DNA of 64,000 nucleotides from Negativicoccus succinicivorans. Lineage in GTDB: Bacteria; Bacillota; Negativicutes; Veillonellales; Negativicoccaceae. Location: contig NZ_JACHHI010000001.1 in the NCBI RefSeq assembly GCF_014207605.1, forward strand, positions 1-64,000, in the 5' to 3' direction. The notes below the pieces were generated by a model that was not told the origin of the DNA, made no database searches, and was given only the letters and a program-made list of their open reading frames with translations. Below, in pieces: positions 60,243 to 64,000 of the stretch (position 1 is its first letter; every line of letters begins with the position of its first letter). Position numbers and translations under genes: made by a program.

Positions 60243-62219
60243 ATGAAGATTATTGTAGCGAAAAAATTGGGCTTTTGCTATGGCGTAAAACGCGCCATGC
60301 AAATCGCGGAAGACTTAAGTAAAACAGGGACTGACGCGGTCACGCTGGGGCCGATCATTCATAACAATCAGGTGGTAGCAGGACTACGTTCCAAGGGGAT
60401 CGACTATGTCGAATCACTCGATGACGTCCCAGGAGAAACGGTAATTATTCGTTCTCACGGAGTAGGCCCGGCGTGTTATAATAGAGCTAATGAAAAAAAT
60501 TTAAAGATTATCGATGCGACCTGTCCGTACGTTGTACGGGCACAAAAAGAAGCCAATCGCTTAGTGAATGAAGGTAAGACGGTAATTATTTTCGGGGAAA
60601 AAAATCATCCGGAAGTCAAAAGCATTGCCGAATGGGCAATGGATCGCGCTATCGTTGCGGAAACGCCCGCCGATTTAGCCAACTTGCCGCACCTCTCTGA
60701 AGCAAGCGTTGTATCGCAAACTACGTTTTCGCAGGCTCTATTCCAAGAGATGCTTGCTCTTGTCAAAGACAAAGTGGATCATGTTGATGTCCATCGCACG
60801 ATTTGCAATGTCACGGCGGAGCGGCAGAATGCGGTAGCGGAGTTGGCAAAGATAGCGGACGTAATCGTAGTCATTGGTGGCCGACACAGCGGCAATACAC
60901 GCCGTCTGTATGAACTTGCCAAAGCAAATGGCACCCCGGCATACCATATTGAAACGGCTGCAGAATTACGCTCGTCATGGTTTCAAAGTGATTGGACGGT
61001 TGGCATCACAGCCGGTGCATCCACACCGGACTGGATAATCGAGGAGGTATTGTTGGCAATGGATGATATGAAAACAACTTTTGAAGAGATGGACATGAAT
61101 TATGATTTTCACAAAGGAAGCATCGTAGAAGGCACGGTCGTTGACCTGACCGATGAAGAAGCGTACGTTTCGTTTGGTTACAAAACGGAAGCGGTGCTCC
61201 AAGCGCGTGAATATTCATTTCCGGCTCCGGAATCCATGAAGGATGTACTGGCGGTCGGCGATACAGTCAAAGCGCAAATCACCAATGCGGTGAAAGAAGA
61301 TGGTACGATCTACATCTCCAAAATCAAATTGGATCGGTTGGCAGACTGGGATATCGTCGAACAGGCATTGGCTAACGATGAACCTGTAGAAGTCGAAGGT
61401 ATTGAAGCGATTAAAGCAGGCCTTCTCGTCCAGATTAAATCGTTGCGCGGTTTTATTCCGCTTTCCCAGGGCGATCTGCGTTTCGTACGCTCGCTCTCGT
61501 TCCTCGTGGGCACAACATTCCAGGCGAAAGTACTGGAAGTGGACCGTTTGAAAAACCGTTTGGTTTTGAGCCGTAAAGCGATGCTCGAAATTCATCGCGA
61601 AACGGAAATGGAAAACATGAAGGAAGCGTACGAACAGGGCACGCAACTTACCGGTATCGTGAAGAAAATCATGCCGTACGGCGCGTTTATTGACGTTAAC
61701 GGTATTGAAGGTTTGTTGCACATTTCCGATGTAGCCTGGAACAAAATCGACAAAGTCGAAGACGTTTTGGAACCGAACCAGGAAGTAAACGTTATTATCA
61801 AATCGTTCGATCCGGAAAAACAGCGTATTTCTTTCAGCCGCAAGGATACTTTGCCGGATCCGTGGATGGATGACATTCAAAATTATGCAGTCGGTGATAC
61901 CGTTGTCGGAAAAGTCGTAAAATTAATTGATTTCGGCGCGATTGTGGAATTGACTGACGGCTTGACCGGTTTGCTGCACATCAGCGAAATTACCAAAGAT
62001 CGCAGCAAAAAAGTGGGCGATGTATTGGCAGACGGCGACATGGTCGAAGTGCAGATCATCGGCATTAATAAATCCCGCAAACGCATCAGCTTCAGCCTGA
62101 TCCAGGTACAGGAGCATGCGGAAGGCGCGACGGAAGAAATGCCGGCGGATGAAGCTCCGGTGCAAGATGTTGCTGAAGCCGAAGAGGTTACGGCGGAAGC
62201 AACGTCTGACGAAGAATAA
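60243..62219 (+). CDS. ispH: IspH-ribosomal protein S1 fusion
   Basis: 658 residues. Residues 1 to about 280 are 4-hydroxy-3-methylbut-2-enyl diphosphate reductase: cluster Cys residues in KLGFCYGVKRAM, IDATCPYV and RTICNVTAERQ, with the TAGASTPDWII end. From about 300 to 610 there are four S1 RNA-binding domains (GTVVDLTDEEAYVSFGYK, GLLVQIKSLRGFIPLSQ, GIVKKIMPYGAFIDVNG, GKVVKLIDFGAIVELTDG). An acidic tail ends the protein. This fusion is typical of Negativicutes and some Clostridia. It combines the last isoprenoid-pathway step with an S1-like protein. Confidence 0.96.
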   Translation: MKIIVAKKLGFCYGVKRAMQIAEDLSKTGTDAVTLGPIIHNNQVVAGLRSKGIDYVESLDDVPGETVIIRSHGVGPACYNRANEKNLKIIDATCPYVVRAQKEANRLVNEGKTVIIFGEKNHPEVKSIAEWAMDRAIVAETPADLANLPHLSEASVVSQTTFSQALFQEMLALVKDKVDHVDVHRTICNVTAERQNAVAELAKIADVIVVIGGRHSGNTRRLYELAKANGTPAYHIETAAELRSSWFQSDWTVGITAGASTPDWIIEEVLLAMDDMKTTFEEMDMNYDFHKGSIVEGTVVDLTDEEAYVSFGYKTEAVLQAREYSFPAPESMKDVLAVGDTVKAQITNAVKEDGTIYISKIKLDRLADWDIVEQALANDEPVEVEGIEAIKAGLLVQIKSLRGFIPLSQGDLRFVRSLSFLVGTTFQAKVLEVDRLKNRLVLSRKAMLEIHRETEMENMKEAYEQGTQLTGIVKKIMPYGAFIDVNGIEGLLHISDVAWNKIDKVEDVLEPNQEVNVIIKSFDPEKQRISFSRKDTLPDPWMDDIQNYAVGDTVVGKVVKLIDFGAIVELTDGLTGLLHISEITKDRSKKVGDVLADGDMVEVQIIGINKSRKRISFSLIQVQEHAEGATEEMPADEAPVQDVAEAEEVTAEATSDEE

Positions 62220-62302
62220 AACCGTCAGCCGAGGTAAAGAAAAAAGCAAAAATGCGGGGGACGGTTCGCTGTTTCCCGTGTTTTTTATTGAAGGAGTAAG
62301 CT

Positions 62303-63637
62303 ATGGATAAACCGTTAGTGGCGGTGGTCGGACGGCCAAATGTCGGCAAGTCGACATTATTCAACGCGATCATTAACAAACGTATTTCCATCGTGGAAGA
62401 TGTTCCCGGTGTCACTCGCGATCGCATTTATTTTGATGCAGAGTGGCTCGGCACAAAGTTTACTTTGATTGATACGGGCGGTATTGAGTTTTTGGTGCCG
62501 AAAGAAGACCATATCAGCGTTGGCACCAAAGCGCAGGCCCAACTTGCGATTTTGGAGGCCGACGTGATCGTACTCGTCTGTGACGGGCGCGTCGGTGTCA
62601 CGGCGGATGATGAACAGGTCGCCCATCTACTACGAGATGCCGGTAAACCGATCGTGCTTGCGGTCAATAAAATTGACAGTCCCGCGCAGGAAATGAATGT
62701 CTATGAATTTTATTCTTTGGGACTGGGGGATCCGCATGCGATTTCCGCTTCCAATCTGCTGGGATTGGGAGATTTGTTGGATGATGTGGTGAAGCATTTT
62801 CCGCAGCGCGAAATCGATCCGCATGAAGATGAACTTGTGCATGTGGCGCTGGTCGGTCGTCCGAATGTCGGCAAATCTTCTCTTACCAATGCGCTTCTCG
62901 GCGAAGAACGTGTGCTGGTGAGTGATGTACCCGGCACGACACGAGATTCGATTGATACGCATTGGAAATACCATGGCGAGGAATTTGTGCTTATTGATAC
63001 CGCGGGAATGCGTCGTAAGGCAAAAATTGATTTGCCGGTGGAGCATTACAGCGTCATTCGTTCGCTGCGTTCGATCGATCGTGCCGACGTGGTCGTACTG
63101 GTTTTGGATGCGACCCAAGGGGTCACTGAGCAAGACACCAAAATTGCGGGCTACGCGCATGAAGCCGGCAAAGGCATGATCATTCTTGTTAATAAATGGG
63201 ACTTGATCGAAAAAGACAGCAAGTCTACCGAAACATATGCGGAAGATATTCGGCGTGAATTGGCCTTTTTACAATATGCACCGATTGTGTATGTTTCGGC
63301 TCTTACCAAACAACGAATTCATCGTCTGGGAGAGCTGATTCAATTCGTTTCGGAACAGCAAACGCGCCGCGTTTCGACCGGGGTTCTGAATGAAGTTTTA
63401 ACGGACGCAAAATTGATGAATCCGCCGCCGATGAAGTATGGTAAGGAAATCAAGCTGTACTATATGACACAGGTGGGAGTTAAACCGCCGACCTTTGTGC
63501 TTTTCTGTAACTACGCGCAATACGTCCATTTTTCGTACGTGCGATTTTTGGAAAATCGTTTGCGTGAATCGTTCGGGTTTGAAGGTACGCCGATTCGATT
63601 GGTTTTACGCGGTAAACGCGATGGTGATGATGAGTGA
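62303..63637 (+). CDS. der: Ribosome-assembly GTPase Der (EngA)
   Basis: 444 residues. Two GTPase domains: GRPNVGKSTLFNAIINKR, DTGG and NKID in the first; GRPNVGKSSLTNALLG, DTAGMRRK and NKWD in the second. The C-terminal KH-like domain follows. It is needed for late assembly of the 50S subunit. AAGGAG precedes the ATG; the gene overlaps plsY by 4 bases. Confidence 0.96.
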   Translation: MDKPLVAVVGRPNVGKSTLFNAIINKRISIVEDVPGVTRDRIYFDAEWLGTKFTLIDTGGIEFLVPKEDHISVGTKAQAQLAILEADVIVLVCDGRVGVTADDEQVAHLLRDAGKPIVLAVNKIDSPAQEMNVYEFYSLGLGDPHAISASNLLGLGDLLDDVVKHFPQREIDPHEDELVHVALVGRPNVGKSSLTNALLGEERVLVSDVPGTTRDSIDTHWKYHGEEFVLIDTAGMRRKAKIDLPVEHYSVIRSLRSIDRADVVVLVLDATQGVTEQDTKIAGYAHEAGKGMIILVNKWDLIEKDSKSTETYAEDIRRELAFLQYAPIVYVSALTKQRIHRLGELIQFVSEQQTRRVSTGVLNEVLTDAKLMNPPPMKYGKEIKLYYMTQVGVKPPTFVLFCNYAQYVHFSYVRFLENRLRESFGFEGTPIRLVLRGKRDGDDE

Positions 63638-64000
63638 TTAATTATTTGCTTTGCGTTATGGGAGCATATTTGCTGGGGTCGATTCCCAGCGGTTTGTGGC
63701 TCGGCAAGCTGCTTTGCGGTACCGACTTACGTCGGCACGGCAGTCGTAATATCGGCGCAACCAACGCTTATCGCACGTTGGGAGCGCGTATGGGGATTGC
63801 CGTTTTTGTCGCGGATTTTCTGAAGGGCGTAGCGGCGACATCGTTAGGCGGAAACGATCCGATACTGCTTGCGCTTTGTGCGGCAGCAGCGATTGTCGGC
63901 CATTGCTTTTCCGTGTTTTTGGGATTTCGCGGCGGCCGCGGTGTGGCGACCGGCTTTGGGGTCATGTGCTGTCTGTCGTTGCCGGTAGCAGTTGCGGCGG
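63634..64000 (+). CDS. plsY: Acyl-phosphate glycerol-3-phosphate acyltransferase (3' partial)
   Basis: The first 122 residues are in the window; the gene runs past the right edge. GTG start at 63634 overlapping the der stop. GAYLLGSIPSGLWLGKLL is motif 1, DLRRHGSRNIGATNAYR motif 2, and GHCFSVFLGFRGGRGVA motif 3 of the PlsY membrane enzymes. It puts the first acyl chain on glycerol-3-phosphate. Confidence 0.95.
   Translation, partial: MINYLLCVMGAYLLGSIPSGLWLGKLLCGTDLRRHGSRNIGATNAYRTLGARMGIAVFVADFLKGVAATSLGGNDPILLALCAAAAIVGHCFSVFLGFRGGRGVATGFGVMCCLSLPVAVAA

Overview
The window looks like a chromosome segment from a diderm Firmicute of the class Negativicutes (Veillonellales/Selenomonadales type). 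The evidence is an IspH-ribosomal protein S1 fusion, a housekeeping cluster of Firmicute type (pcrA-ligA-gatCAB; scpAB-rluB-cmk-plsC-ispH/rpsA-der-plsY), an RND efflux system that implies an outer membrane, and spanin-like lysis genes in the prophage. The genus cannot be fixed from the sequence alone.

Region 1 (1 to about 27.3 kb) is the replication-to-lysis part of a contractile-tailed (PBSX/XkdK-type) prophage; its left end lies outside the window. Early genes (RepA-like ATPase, nuclease, DUF3310, DUF1492 regulator) are followed by terminase, portal, a head-morphogenesis protein with a toxin-like C-terminus and a candidate immunity gene, scaffold, capsid, connectors, sheath, tube, a tail chaperone with a classic -1 slippery site, tape measure, baseplate genes, a fibre and three collagen-like proteins, then holin, amidase and a pair of lysis genes in overlapping frames. 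A minus-strand two-gene unit (unknown 190-aa protein plus small HTH protein) with a palindrome-controlled promoter closes the element.

Region 2 (27.5-33.7 kb) is a type II-A CRISPR-Cas locus (cas9-cas1-cas2-csn2) with a two-spacer array. Both spacers match the replication ATPase gene of the prophage in this same window, and all seven mismatches are synonymous third-codon-position changes. No tracrRNA was recognised. Immediately after the array sits a small phage-type gene whose 3' end and terminator also survive as a vestige inside the prophage.

Region 3 (34.3-36.3 kb) holds a diacylglycerol glucosyltransferase-like gene, a membrane-anchored unknown protein and tRNA-Leu(CAA). Region 4 (36.3-41.3 kb) is a decayed mobile element next to that tRNA. 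It has an integrase remnant, a duplicated 121-bp unit with compensated hairpins, relics of several toxin C-termini (including a TNT-like NAD glycohydrolase), and many small immunity-like genes, among them five tandem paralogues. It reads as a store of orphan immunity genes left by phage-borne polymorphic toxins.

Region 5 (41.3-64 kb) is core chromosome: YhcH-family protein, TetR-AcrAB-type efflux operon, Mn-dependent pyrophosphatase, DNA helicase, DNA ligase, the tRNA amidotransferase operon, chromosome-segregation, pseudouridine synthase, lipid, isoprenoid and ribosome-assembly genes.
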